Positions 31,211 to 42,433 are shown, counted from the first letter of the stretch. The stretch: DNA of 64,000 nucleotides from Bedellia somnulentella (GCA_963576735.1 OY755170.1:22304875-22368874), one strand, 5' to 3'. The notes: generated from the sequence alone by a model not told the origin. Numbers and translations are program-made.

Positions 31211-31531
31211 CTTCACGGCTACAAACCTCAGAAAGGGTAGTCAGAGCTTCAAAAAGATATTCCTTAATTCTTTTGAGAGTTGAGTATATAATGTAAAGTA
31301 TTACCAAAAAACGTACGGAAAATATGTTATATCTACATACATACATATATACTCCTCAGCCATATTTGAAAGTTCATAGGGAAGAAGATAATAGAAATAA
31401 AGTATCTTTGGTGATGGGTCTCCAACCGCATCGCCCAAGAACCACTTTAAAAAGCCCCACACCCCCTTAGTCGCCACTTATGACACCCGTGCGTAGAAAG
31501 GGATAGTGACATTCAGCCGGCATTATACGGC
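31211..31531 (-). mobile_element. SINE1, interrupted, divergent
   Basis: TCACGGCTACAAACC to TTGAGAGTTGAG, then about 75 bases including a CATA run. It resumes at TACTCCTCAGCCATATTTG and ends AAGGGATAGTGACATTCAGCC. The 5' block is the GGGTGTCRTAAG subtype (CACTTATGACACCCG). Confidence 0.65.
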
Positions 31532-31554
31532 AGTTATATCTATATGTTATATCT

Positions 31555-31805
31555 ACATACATACATACATACATATACTCACGGCTGTTAATCCCTAGAA
31601 GGGGTAGCCAGAGCTAAGAAATTAGAAATTCCTCAGCCACTTTTGGAAATTATAGTGGGGAAAAGATGGTAAAAAAGGTTGTTGGTGATGGGTCTCCAAC
31701 CGCATCGCCCAAAAATCCCTAAAAGCCCCAATACCGTTAGTCGCCTCTTACGTTCACCCACCGGAAGAAATGGGGTAGTGCTATTCTAAGCCGACACTAC
31801 ACAGC
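31555..31805 (-). mobile_element. SINE1, full length
   Basis: It runs from a CATA repeat and CATATACTCACGGC to CCGACACTACACAGC. TATATCT occurs just outside both ends, a probable short target-site duplication. The sequence is close to the family consensus. Confidence 0.9.
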
Positions 31806-32929
31806 TATATCTCTGCTGACAAAATAAACCAATAGTAATTCGCCATTTATTTAGAAGATGAGAATAGAACGTAAATACAAGAGCGAAACAAAGCTTAAAA
31901 TGTTGGCACCAGGTAATTGATTCCTTGTTTAAATTGAGAAGGATGAGGAAATTGAATAAAAACATTGGAACAAGTTATTGATTTATTACAAGTTAGGAGA
32001 AGAGAGAAGATGAAAACTACTTTTGTAAATAAAACCAACCGATACGAGTTAATCGAAAAAACAAAAACAACCGGTTAAAAGTTTTAGTTGTGGTGGTTTG
32101 ATTGTTTAAAACAAAGAATATAATTACTATTCTGTGAATTTTTCGATAGTCTATATTATGTTCTCTCACAACAAAATAATAAAAAAGTGAAAATGATTTT
32201 ATGCGAACCGCCATCCAATATTCTACCAAGATTGATATAATTACTAATCAGTTGATAATGCAAATGTGTATCTTTTGTGGTTATCTATATTAAGAAAAAA
32301 AATCCATATTAATTTTTTTTAAGAAAATTTTATAAACTTTATTATAGGATATATTGTTTAGAATTTCTTAATAACTTAAAATACGCAAAAAGCATATTTT
32401 GAACATAAATGTTATCAGCGCAACCTTTTTTTTAAAAATGTTTATAAACAATTGCTGATTATTACTTCATACACTAGGATTAAAATTCGCATCCAGTCTC
32501 TACATCATATTTCGCGAAATCGACCAACGATGTTGTCATATTTTGTCCCCCTTAAAATTAGGGAATCTGCAAATAGGCAAAAATACATTCACGCCCGGAT
32601 GTAAAAAAAACACTTGTCGATCTCCGTATCCTTTTCTTCACGATATTCATAAGTGATGATCTTCGGCAACTGAATAAAAATGAGCTTGAAATGTATTCGG
32701 TGCTTCAGTGAGAAGATCCTCTATTTATATGAAAACTTTTGTTTCCTCTTGAAGAGTGACAGGAAAAGACTTGCTTTGGAATTTTATCGGACGGTTCTGT
32801 GATATTTCCAATACATGCGCCAAAGATTTTGTCGTATACTGGGAAGGTGGAGTGTTTTATATACTTATCCAAGTACTTTATATTACTGCTTATACTTGTG
32901 ACTCTGGACAGGCCAAATTGATTTATAGC
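31806..32929. other. Unassigned AT-rich stretch
   Basis: Open frames at 32017-32229 (minus) and on both strands at 32705-33013 have no recognisable domain. The latter run into SINE1. Confidence 0.3.
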
Positions 32930-33164
32930 CATATACTCATGGCTATAAATCCCCAGCAAGGGGTATCCAGAGCTAAGGAATTAGAAATTCCTCAGCCACT
33001 TTTGGAAAGTTGAGTGGGGAAAAGATGGTAAAGTAAAGGTTGTTGGTGATGGATCTCCAACCGCATCGCCCAAAAATTCCTTAAAAGCCCCAATACCGTT
33101 AGTCGCCTTTTACGTACACCCACCGGAAATGGGGTAGTGCTATTCTAACCCGACACTACACAGC
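32930..33164 (-). mobile_element. SINE1, full length
   Basis: CATATACTCATGGCTATAAA to CCGACACTACACAGC. The hairpin reads CCCCAGCAAGGGGTATCC and the GGAAGAAATGGGG block is shortened. Confidence 0.88.
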
Positions 33165-33478
33165 AATTTTTGTATTTTGAGGTAATTAAAGAAAGACAGA
33201 AAACGTTTAATAGCTGGTACAAAAAAAACTACTTACAACTAGGTTTATAAATATGTAATATTTTTTTAGAAATGACACATTTAATATATAAATAAAAGCA
33301 GATGTTTCAAACCAAGTTAGTACGCTTCCACCAACTAAAACTACTAACGCGGATTGCATTCTGATTCTATACTCATTGACTACTACTAATAACCGTCCTA
33401 ATTAGGTTTTAGGCTCATGTCGCAGGGTTGAGAGAATAAGCTGTGGTTATGTTTAATAAAATAATCATAAACGTTTAT
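33165..33478. other. Unassigned
   Basis: Nothing I can support. Confidence 0.3.
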
Positions 33479-33488
33479 TTTCAGAAAA

Positions 33489-33735
33489 GCCGTGTAGCGC
33501 CGGCTTAGAATGTCGCTACCCCTTTCTACCAACGGGTGTCGTAAGAGGCGACTAAGGGTATTGGGACTTTTTATTGGATTTTTGGGCGATGCGGTTGGAG
33601 ACCAATCACCAAAAACCTTTATTTTACCGCCTTTTCCCCACTCAACTTCCAAAAGTGGCTGAGGAATCTATATTTCCTTGGCTCTGGCTACCCTTTTTAG
33701 GGAATTATAGCCGTGAGTATATGTTTGTATGAATG
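33489..33735 (+). mobile_element. SINE1, full length, with 10-bp TSD
   Basis: GCCGTGTAGCGCCGGCTTAG to TATAGCCGTGAGTATATG. It is flanked by TTTCAGAAAA (33479-33488 and 33736-33745). It carries the GGGTGTCGTAAGAGGCGAC subtype head. Confidence 0.9.
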
Positions 33736-33745
33736 TTTCAGAAAA

Positions 33746-34373
33746 CTAGTTCCTTCCATACATTTTGTTAGTACAATTGCAAACTTATTATCTATGTTAG
33801 TAATTATACCTATTGAACTCATATAATATTTACAAAACAAGCATGGATGGGTCCACGCTCAATTTCTATTATTGAGGCAGTGGTATCCCATCCATGTCCG
33901 CAGGATAGGGGAGTCCCACCTCTGCGCCAACGTGGCCAGGAGGGTGTTGGTATAAAAATATATGTTTAGCACCGCTTGTGACAAGACAGAGTAAGACTTT
34001 TCTCAACTTGGATCAATGGAACTAAACGAAATGGCGTCTAAACCGCAAAAGTGTGTGTTATGGGAAATTAGATCATCAGACCCAAAGAAGGATTTTTGGT
34101 ATGGGATATAAAGTAATAGTAGTAATTCGGAAGGCATTCCATTTATGCTTCTTTTTATTACTTCTTAAAAACCATAAAGATAATGGTTATTTTTAAGGGC
34201 ACTGCTTAACTTTTAATTAAATAAAGACTGATATTAAGTGAAAATACTTAATGAAATATTCCAGAAAACTTTTTTTTTGAGATGCATAATAAATAAAACA
34301 TAATGAATTTATAAATACTTACATATACCCATAAATTTATTTCCCATTGGGGAGGGCTCAATAATTGAGTGTG
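33746..34373. other. Unassigned, possible retroelement fragment at 33842-33955
   Basis: GCATGGATGGGTCCACGC, GGTATCCCATCCATGTCCGC and GCGCCAACGTGGCCAGG stand out as GC-richer than the flanks. There is no partner copy in the window. Confidence 0.3.
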
Positions 34374-34541
34374 CTCAAAAAGGCTGGCGTCCGAAGTATG
34401 AAGAATAAATAAGCATGTATGAAAAGATTGATGGATGTAAACGAAGCTAGAGAGGTTTGTAAGGATCGTACGAAGTGGCGATCAATAGTCTCTGCCTACC
34501 CCAATGGAAACTAATGGCGTGAGTATATATGTATGTATGTA
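34374..34541 (+). mobile_element. LINE-A 3' tail, well preserved
   Basis: GAGTGTGCTCAAAAAGGCTG, GCATGTATGAAAAGATTG, GATCAATAGTCTCTGCC and TACCCCAATGGAAACTAATG lead into GCGTGAGTATATATGTATG. It encodes the last 40 or so residues of the LINE-A frame. Confidence 0.88.
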
Positions 34542-34640
34542 TGGGGCGGGCAGATACTATATCGATTGCTACTGCGTACGATCCTGGCAAACCTCTCTAG
34601 CTCCGTTTACATCCATCAATACATGCTCTTTATTATTTAT
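34542..34640 (-). mobile_element. LINE-A 3' tail, inverted against the previous copy
   Basis: GGGCGGGCAGATACTATATC, TACGATCCTGGCAAACC and CATCCATCAATACATGCTC. It abuts the preceding copy tail to tail, but its own GGCGTGAGTATATG end is missing. Confidence 0.75.
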
Positions 34641-35337
34641 CTATTCTAATATTTTCCAAATAATCGCAGAAACATAAAGATTAAGATTATTAAGATTTTT
34701 TATCAACGATATATTAAAATGTGCCTGATGAGTATATAAATGTGTAATTGTGTAGAATAAAGGTTAAAAAATTAGCTAACATTAAGTAAATAAAGTGGAA
34801 GTTTCGTGCTAATATGGTTAAAGTGGAATTTCAGTCTAATACCTACTAAACGTTCCATTTAGCGTTGGTTCAACCATTTGGTACAGTCAGCTAGTTGTGT
34901 TGATAAAGTCTTTACATATTATTAATTCACTTGATACAATCAGTATTTAATAAAAGTAGTGTAAAATATATGAAAAATAATTTAAATCATGATATTGTAT
35001 GAGACAATCCATACAAGTGAACAGAAGAGAAACTCTCAATCAATCCAGTTGCCATAGATTTTATTGCGTATATTAAAGATAAATGGAAACCAATCTATGT
35101 TCTTTGTTGAAATAGAAAATATGGGTACTTGTTACCTACTCCGACTGTACAGTAATAATTGCGGTCTACCAAATTTCAGCATAAAATGGCTTCATCCATA
35201 TAAGGGTGCCTCACTTTCATTTCATTAATTATGCATATGATAATAAAGTGCCGCTTAGATATAAGTATCTGATCGTACCTGTTTATTTTTGCACAGTAAA
35301 AAATTGAACTTATTCCAGGTCGTAAAACACATAAACA
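34641..35337. other. Unassigned
   Basis: Nothing I can support. Confidence 0.3.
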
Positions 35338-35485
35338 AAGTCTATCTAGCTGTAAGAATTTTAGAATTTTTATTATATCATCACTTTGAATATGTATATG
35401 TTATATAGGAATATATATTATATAGCAATATATTCAAAGCGATAATATAATAAAAATTCTAAAATTCTTACAGCTAGATAGACTT
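35338..35485. repeat. Hairpin, 56-bp arms
   Basis: Arms 35338-35393 and 35430-35485 have about two mismatches and a 36-base AT-rich loop. The outer end is AAGTCTATCTAGCTGTAAG. It is noncoding and could be a small foldback element or a hairpin RNA source. Confidence 0.85.
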
Positions 35486-35743
35486 CGTCTATGCACAAAT
35501 ATATTTATAGGTATTAATAAAAAAATGTTGTCAATGCGCACATAAAATCATTGGAATAAGAAGCCAAAAAAATACATATCACATTTTTTTCTTAAAGGGA
35601 AATGACATGATAGAAGTATCATGCAGGTTATCATCTTGAAAATGAGAAGGATCGATAAGGAAAACTTTGAATCATTAACTTACAAAGAAAAATATTTCGG
35701 GAGGAACAATATCATTGTCATTACTGTCCCGGCAACTATTACG

Positions 35744-35862
35744 GTACTAGTCGTTAGTCTGCCAACCCGCTATTGGCCATCGTGGTGGACTAAGGCCAAA
35801 TCACCCTATATAGGGTAGACTCGAGCCCCTTGGTAGGGGCATATATGGGCTGGGAGGAATAT
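35744..35862 (+). mobile_element. 3' end of an unplaced retroposon
   Basis: GCCAACCCGCTATTGGCC, ATCGTGGTGGACTAAGGCC and ACTCGAGCCCCTTGGTAGG. The RNA-like GTGGTGGACTAAGGCC block is, from memory, common at the 3' ends of lepidopteran LINEs. It shares its last 50 bases with 21945-22010. Confidence 0.5.
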
Positions 35863-36792
35863 AATTGATTTAAAAATAAGTTAAATTACATGAATTCCAT
35901 AGGTATTTTCTTTTTTAGTTATAATAGTGACACACAATAAGGACTATTTTTTTTATCTGCAAGTATGAATTCAATTCTGTGAACTTATAAATTTACTTAA
36001 ATGGATTATTATAAATCTTTTATTAACGTCAGATCACAAAAAGCGCTTAATTTCAATATAAAATAAACCCGTTCTACATAATACAATTGAATGGAATTTA
36101 TTTATGTAGTATTCGCGTTCACAAGCCTTCAACAAAAACAGTTAAATAGCGCCGTATTGAAACTTTCTGCATTTTCCGTTCAGCTAGAAATGTAGTAACA
36201 ATTTTTAGTAGTGGCTCGGTACAATATCGAGACTGCCGCCATTCCGAGACCCCGTCGTCCAGTTTCCAACAATGGCTGTAAACCAAATAATATCGCGAGC
36301 TGAAACTCTCCTTCACGGCGCCGACGCAACAGAACAATGCAGCCAACTGTTGACGGAATGAGGAGAATATACCGGTTTCTGATTGGAAACTTTACCTATG
36401 AATGTATTAAAAAGTATATAATTTTACTTAGGACTCATTACTTTTGGTTGTAAGATCAATATTAAAAAGAATTCTTTTACAAAATATAACTGCCATAGTC
36501 TAGACTAGAAGCACGTAAAATTCCTATTTTAATATTGCAATATATACGTACTAAAAATATTAGGAATGCATTAAACTTGAAGTTGTTATAGAAGAAACAC
36601 AGGATGTTTGTACAAAATGCTTGTATCGGACCGACCAATCGGGCGAACGTTATCAGTATTCCTGCGGTTTATTTGATGTGGAGCTGCTAGCGGAGGGTTT
36701 CGAGAGTGTGGTAGAACTACTACACAGAATGTACTATCTACGTTTTAAGGATATTATGCTGCCTGCTTTTTCAATTGCACACGCTATAGTTT
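35863..36792. other. Unassigned, with a GC-richer patch at 36110-36360
   Basis: The patch contains a 75-codon minus frame (36119-36346) without a recognised domain. It may be an old element. Confidence 0.3.
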
Positions 36793-36881
36793 TATACATA
36801 CATATACTCATGGCAGTAAATCCCTTGAAATGGTAGCTACAGCTAGGGAATTAGAAATTCCTCAGCCACTTTTGGAAGTTG
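36793..36881 (-). mobile_element. SINE1 3' half
   Basis: CATACATATACTCATGGC to CCTCAGCCACTTTTGGAAG. It stops at a junction with SINE2. Confidence 0.8.
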
Positions 36882-37147
36882 GCAACTTTTCAAAGGGGTG
36901 GCAGAAGAAATAATACTTCTAAACATCGCGTGAAATTAATTTCAGCTGGTGGTCTGAGTACCCACGTTTTTCTTGGACAGTGCACTCACGTCATAGCAGG
37001 CAGGCTAACCCCCATTATTTTTTTGCACCTATACTTGTCATAAGACTAAGTTAAACACACCATTAACAACAATGATAAATTAGCCACACCTATGAATTAA
37101 GAAAAGACACGTTGGTCCGACTCAGGCTTGCACCACTAAGCTATTAA
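36882..37147 (-). mobile_element. SINE2, divergent
   Basis: AAAGGGGTGGCAGAAG, ATCGCGTGAAATTAATTTC, AGTACCCACGTTTTTCTTGG and ACTCAGGCTTGCACCAC. The 3' GGCGTGAACG end is replaced by the SINE1 junction. Confidence 0.7.
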
Positions 37148-37440
37148 GGCTCCAGTACACAATGGCCCATGACGGCCCACTGCACGCCGTTACCACTGTG
37201 TACAGGGGGTAAAAGTATACGATGGCGGACAATTGTCAATCGGGAAGTTGTCAAATTTTTGGGCACACTTCAAAGGAATCGTGGCGTAGCTTGGCCTGTG
37301 GTGTTTACACAATGGGCCATTGTTTAGTTTGTCACCCGCCGCTGATAGAAAATTATCCTATTTTGGAATATTTTATTGCAGAATTTATTTATAATCAGTA
37401 CATGGCGAAAAATAAAATAAATAGCGACATAAATAACTTT
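37148..37440. other. Unassigned, possible MITE end
   Basis: GGCTCCAGTACACAATGGCC and TTTACACAATGGGCCATTG repeat an ACAATGGSCCAT core that also appears near 37877. A terminal-repeat element interrupted by SINE1 is possible but unproven. Confidence 0.35.
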
Positions 37441-37648
37441 CTACCCGTGGGTGAACGTAACAGGCGACTAAGGGTATAGTAGCTTCTTAAGTGATTTTTG
37501 GGCGATGTGGTTGGAGACCCGTCTACAAAAACAGTTATTTATTATTAATATCTTTTTCCCAATCAACTTCAAAAAGTGACTGAGGAATTTCTCATTCCAA
37601 AGCTCTGGCTACCCGTTAATGGATTTATAGCCGTGAGTATATGTATGT
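37441..37648 (+). mobile_element. SINE1, 5'-truncated
   Basis: CTACCCGTGGGTGAACG, CAGGCGACTAAGGG, through GGCTACCCGTTAATGGATTT, to TATAGCCGTGAGTATATG. Confidence 0.85.
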
Positions 37649-37783
37649 ACGTAAAGAACGAAACCATACAAATGTATGCCTTGCTTACCTTTAATATTCC
37701 TTAAGAACCGATGACGATGACTACAGAAGTATTTACCTACATTTTGTACCTAGATGTGTATTATGAGTCATTTTTCACCCTAG

Positions 37784-37804
37784 CGAAGCCGGATTTTCAT
37801 CTAG
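37784..37804 (+). mobile_element. Helitron-like 3' end, weak
   Basis: CCTAGCGAAGCCGGATTTTC is followed by ATCTAG (37799-37804) and T. The hairpin is degraded. Confidence 0.35.
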
Positions 37805-38588
37805 TAATAAATAAATAGCTGCAGCCGTAATTACCTCGTCGTCCATCGCAAGTAGTTTGCCAGGCATCAATGAGCAATGGGCCATTGTGTGAACACCAAG
37901 TGATCGTGGCCTACAATTGTGCATTGCAAAGCGTGGCCCATCTCAGTTTTGCCACTGCACAGATAACTACATGTATTTTCTTTTTATATCTAACCTGTAT
38001 CCTGTCGGAAATAATATTTAATTAAGATAAAACAGTACATTATCTTTGTGATTATACCGCACGAGAAATCAGTTTTATGATCCAGGATTTCAATCGAATC
38101 ATCTAATCAAATACACCATACGGTTTTTTTTTAATTTTCATCAAAATGGTTTCCATGTTCAGAAACAGTGGACGAGGTTTCCTATTGTATTCTGAAACTA
38201 CAAAGCATTGAAAAGTACTGTGAGCATATCAAATTTTAAGCTGTATTGGTTTTAAAGCAAAGCCTAGTTTAGGCAGGTCGAGCGTGTTGTCTATTCTGTT
38301 ATACACTGATATTGGGATAAGTTAGTCGGCCTGCCGGATGCTAAAGCAACACTCACATATGTATACTACAATGAATTTTGCTCTGCTGAATTTTGCCCTC
38401 GCTCAGTTCTGGATAAATAGCAATTTCGCTGGAGTCAGACGAAACATTTCGTTTCCTTTTACAAACATTTTCTAATGTCTTTTCACTACAATATCCTAGT
38501 CAAAGTTGACGCTTTGCACAGCTTAAAATATTTATGAATTAATACATTTTCATTTATGAAGTTTACTGAAATAAGTATATTTATTTTT
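37805..38588. other. Unassigned
   Basis: The ACAATGGGCCAT-like motif noted upstream recurs in inverted context near 37877. Nothing else is supportable. Confidence 0.3.
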
Positions 38589-38719
38589 AATTGATAGTGC
38601 TTGATACTTAAGCTTCATTATGCAGATATGATGATGGATTACTTATAAATTTTATCCATTTATAAGTTATCCATCATCATATCTACATAATGAGGTTAAT
38701 GTATCAAGCACTATCAATT
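38589..38719. repeat. Hairpin, about 60-bp arms
   Basis: AATTGATAGTGCTTGATAC on the left pairs with GTATCAAGCACTATCAATT on the right. The arms have a handful of mismatches and a loop of about 10 bases. Arm length and spaced mismatches resemble a long microRNA-type precursor, but a small foldback element is equally likely. Confidence 0.85.
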
Positions 38720-39727
38720 AACAATAAATGCTCCTGACAACAACTCTCAATCAAATTAAAATTAATAGCCGATTAAGCTGACTAATAAAAACACTGTCCA
38801 ATTTGATGTATGCGCTATTTTACGTTATATTCGTTGCATGTTTTTAAACACACTCAGTAATTACATCAATAAAAAAACTGAAATCTTAAAGCTCTTAATT
38901 CTTGCATTTATTTTATTGATGGATTTAACTTAAGGGCATGAAATTTAATTAAGTTTGTTAAGTTTTATAACACAATGTGAGGCAGGTGATGAATAAATGT
39001 TAGTATGAATAATCTTCTTCTTCTTTGCTGTATCTTGTTCAATCCAGACAATCCCTCCTATCTTAGAGAGAGAGAGAGAGTTTGCAATTGCCCATTCCTC
39101 ACAGTCACACTCCTCCTCTTCTTCTAAATACTTCCTTCTATTGAACCCATTTTTATTGCCCCTTTCTTACTGCAAGTTGTTAAATTGGGGAACACATTTT
39201 CAGCAGAGCTTCAACTAGTTAAACTTCTCGTATTTTCGAGGATTTGGTAAAATACGCTGGAAAGCTTATGATATATTGAATAGCATATACATTATGTCAC
39301 ACCTACAGATCCTCAAAAAAACGCTGGTGGGTGCTGATTTCCAGCAACTTTGCCCAATCACCCAAAAGTTCACCAAAAAATGGTAGGAAAGAGTTAAAAC
39401 TATTCTAAACCACAATATAAAGTCATATCAACTATTTTAGCAAATTTGTACATAAATAAAATGTCTTTTCTTTCGTATCCTGCTACTTGTTCTTATTTGA
39501 ACGCGATGTTTTGAATAAATTGGGATCACATCATGTGGTTCACGTTTCATATATTGATTGATTCGCCAATGGATTTTCTTTGTAAAACTGATTAAATTTA
39601 ATATCAAAATAATAAAAAACAAAACATTTGTATTAAAATTGAAACATAAAATTAGTTTACATTTATTTATACATACATACATATGATAGGCGGGGGGAGG
39701 GGTCAGGATGGTAGAAATAAAGGAAAA
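38720..39727. other. Unassigned, with an (AG)n microsatellite
   Basis: About nine AG units lie at 39064-39080. An 81-codon minus frame (39437-39682) is AT-driven and has no domain. Confidence 0.35.
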
Positions 39728-39837
39728 ATCGGATTGGTTCCGAATCTCTCAGGGTGTGCAATAGGGATTTGTAGCTTCGCCATGGCTCTTCTCTTCAATT
39801 GGTTCAGGGACGACTGTTTAACAGTTGCGTAAAAAAG
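39728..39837 (+). pseudogene. LINE-A reverse transcriptase fragment, left part
   Basis: Codes for DWFRISQGV, a stop, then FVASPWLF, the conserved GVRQGC-SPWLFN region of LINE-A. It ends at GTTGCGTAAAAA, where a foldback element begins. The frame resumes at 40969. Confidence 0.8.
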
Positions 39838-39838
39838 A

Positions 39839-40140
39839 CCCACCAAAAACACTTTCATGAAAAATTTTGCTAAGACGAGCCCATATGACTCGCACTGTCA
39901 AAAAGTTATCAGATCTCATGTAGGGCCAAGCTTCTAACATTACACGCCCTAACTCTACAAGGCCTAACTTCACAAACTCTACACCTTAGTCAAACTATGT
40001 GGCTTGGCCATTTCGCTACATTCACATCGGCGCAAGGTGAACAATTAATTCACTGTTAATTACGTTTGTGTTATACAATAGTTCTTGTAGTATCAAACGC
40101 TCGTCTTGGCAACATTTTACATGAAAATGTTTTTGGTGGG
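39839..40140. mobile_element. Family-B element (CCCACCAAAAAC ends)
   Basis: The termini CCCACCAAAAACACTTTCAT and its near complement at 40121-40140 match the 9490-9939 element, followed inwards by GCTAAGACGAGC / GCTCGTCTTGGC. The 302-bp interior differs from the other copy. Confidence 0.7.
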
Positions 40141-40968
40141 ATTTCATTTCTTTTTGTAAGTTGTTTGTAACATTTTTATGTATCTGGGGACATCATGATT
40201 TAGATCAGATTAGACCTCTAGCTTCAAAATTGAAAATTACGGGTCTCATACGAACTCCCATCCCCTAGTTTAAGGGGTTGGGGGATGAAAGTTACAAGTT
40301 TTATAATTTTTAATAAATTAAAATAAGTATAATACTAGACACAGAATAGTACTTACATACATCATTTCAGCTTTCTAGGACATTACAGAATTTTGATGAT
40401 CATCAGTGAGTCAGATAGATAGTCAGTGTGATATAAAAGCTAATGTAAATACAACTTTATATGTTCAATATGTCCGCTATTGACCATATATCCTGAAAAT
40501 TTTATTTATCTAGCAAAATCCAAACCCAAGTTACGAGGGTTCAAAAAATTACGAAGCGTTTCGAGAAAAGATAGGTAGTGCCCGTGCGCTTCGCTTGGTC
40601 GTCTTGGCGGGAGCACTACTGTGCGCCCAGATTATGAACTGAGAATAGGTTCTCTTAACTTAGGAACTTCTCACGTTATGTGATTGGTTTTTGTGATGGA
40701 CAATTTATTTTAATTATGTCAAACTAGCGTTTGGTTTGGTCGCATAGAAAATCTTTTGTAAAGTAAAAACATGTTTATAAACTGAAATTGTACAAACCAT
40801 ATTTTGAAAAAATTAAAAAATGTGAATGTAAAGAGTTTCTTTGTTGCTTCTTCTCTTTACGAACACCTTCCGAAGCAACAGATTAACGATTAATTTAAAA
40901 CTTTGACGTTCAAAAAATGTTAGTATTTAACTTTATTTTGAAAAATAAACTTCTTGACTTTTTTTTTT
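40141..40968. other. Unassigned insert inside the split LINE-A copy
   Basis: It contains GTGCCCGTGCGCTTCGC plus TTGGTCGTCTTGGCGGGAGC, which resembles Helitron-associated sequence from moths. It ends in a run of T before LINE-A resumes. Together with 39839-40140 it makes an insertion of about 1.1 kb. Confidence 0.4.
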
Positions 40969-41131
40969 TAGGTGGATTCATAATTAAAAGCATCTTATAC
41001 GTTGACGATCAAGTGCTACTTACATTGTCGTTGGAAGTGTTGCAACAAATGATGAATATAACATGTATGTCTTTTGGAAGAAAGAGAATGGAGTGAATGT
41101 TGATAAAACCAAAAGTATGGATTTTGAGAGT
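40969..41131 (+). pseudogene. LINE-A reverse transcriptase fragment, right part
   Basis: Codes for GGFIIKSILYVDDQVLLT, where YADD is changed to YVDD, then VLQQMMNITCMSFGRK. It continues the 39728-39837 piece with about 20 bases lost at the insertion site. Confidence 0.8.
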
Positions 41132-41137
41132 AAGGAG

Positions 41138-41259
41138 ATCGCCCCAAAATCCCTTAAAAGCCCTTAAAAGCCCTAATACCGTTAGTCACCTCTTACGTAC
41201 ACCCATCGGAAGAAATGGAAGAAATGGGGTAGTGCTATTCTAAGCTGACACTACACAAC
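41138..41259 (-). mobile_element. SINE1 5' half
   Basis: GATCGCCCCAAAATCCC, a duplicated CCTTAAAAGC, and GTACACCCATCGGAAGAAAT to GACACTACACAAC. It joins the LINE-A fragment directly. Confidence 0.8.
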
Positions 41260-41717
41260 CATGGTAATAGTTTCACGCAAATGGAACATACTCTGTCAAT
41301 TCAACATTTCTTAAGTGATTATTTGACACAAACATCTGTATATTATTTTATATGAACTATTTTGTTGTCTTCAACACAATTTTATTGAACTGCTGACTTG
41401 TGTAATAAATATGATTTCTAAATCACAACTAACTTGGAAATTAAAGACCAAGGGAAGACAATTTTTCAAGTATGTTTATAGAGTATGAAATGAAAGATTT
41501 AATCACGTTTTAATGACTTCACCGCAAGCGGAACTGAAATTTTATTTAATCTGCCTTAGTTGTGAAACCCTAAATAAATATGATTACACTTTGTAAATGG
41601 TAGAATATTTTCTTCTACCGTATTTATAGTAGTAGGCCGTAGGTACTTATAGATATAGAATATATACCGCAATTTACATTTACCCACACTCACAAAAAAT
41701 AAGTTATTTACCTTAAC
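41260..41717. other. Unassigned
   Basis: Nothing I can support. Confidence 0.3.
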
Positions 41718-41730
41718 ATGTAAATAAATA

Positions 41731-41811
41731 GGTTTGCCAGGATCGTACAAAGTGGCGATCGATAGTCTCTGCCTACCCCAATGGGAACTAACGGCGTGAG
41801 AATATGTATGT
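41731..41811 (+). mobile_element. LINE-A, 81-bp insertion with its own TSD
   Basis: Only the last 81 bases (GGTTTGCCAGGATCGTAC through CTGCCTACCCCAATGGGAAC and a TATG tail) are present. It is flanked by the perfect 13-bp repeat ATGTAAATAAATA (41718-41730 and 41812-41824). It is a true insertion truncated almost to the 3' hairpin. Confidence 0.9.
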
Positions 41812-41824
41812 ATGTAAATAAATA

Positions 41825-42433
41825 CTGTTATTTTTTAGATGTTCATGATAAAACTTGTAATAACTATGCAAGTGTAATCATGGAGCTCAATATATTACTT
41901 GCATGTTTAAAAAGAGTTTTTCTCAAGAATATTAAGAATTCTCCTAGCTCACAAACGGAGTATGATGGGAAGTTAAATTATAAGTGGAAAGTCACACCTG
42001 CCTACGTACAAGAACACCTGATCTTTTATTTTTACGGTCCCTAAGGCTCTACTTCGTACATGCACATAATACTTAATGTCATTCACACGCTGCGGTCTTA
42101 AGATTCATTGGATGTCATGCTGCGAGGTCCCATTTCCATATTTTACATTTATTTTTCTTTTCTTGCATAAAGAAAACATGCAAATTAAATGTACAGCTAT
42201 TTTTACTATGATGATCATATTTTCTGTTGAGATGTAAGTTTCACCTCGATCACCTCTTGCCTGGGCTCTAATAAAAAAGAGGTAATATTTGTGTAAAATT
42301 ATACTACACTGGAGGAATCTACGTAAATAAACTAACGCTTTTCGATTTTGAAGGGCTATGATCGGTACTTTGTTAAATTCCAGCAAACCGATGGTCTTAT
42401 TGGTCAACATACATATTTACTCAAACTTAAACT
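41825..42433. other. Unassigned
   Basis: An 87-codon plus frame begins inside the LINE-A tail (41781-42044) and has no recognised domain. A minus frame at 42105-42410 is likewise unsupported. Confidence 0.3.

Noticed and set aside
36119..36346. A 75-codon minus-strand gene
   Set aside because: No domain, no splice context that I can defend, and the patch looks like an older repeat.
37150..37940. A MITE with ACAATGGGCCAT ends interrupted by SINE1
   Set aside because: The motif recurs in direct and inverted context, but I could not find a consistent pair of ends or a target duplication.
39064..39080. (AG)n run as a functional element
   Set aside because: An ordinary short microsatellite with no neighbouring gene to act on.
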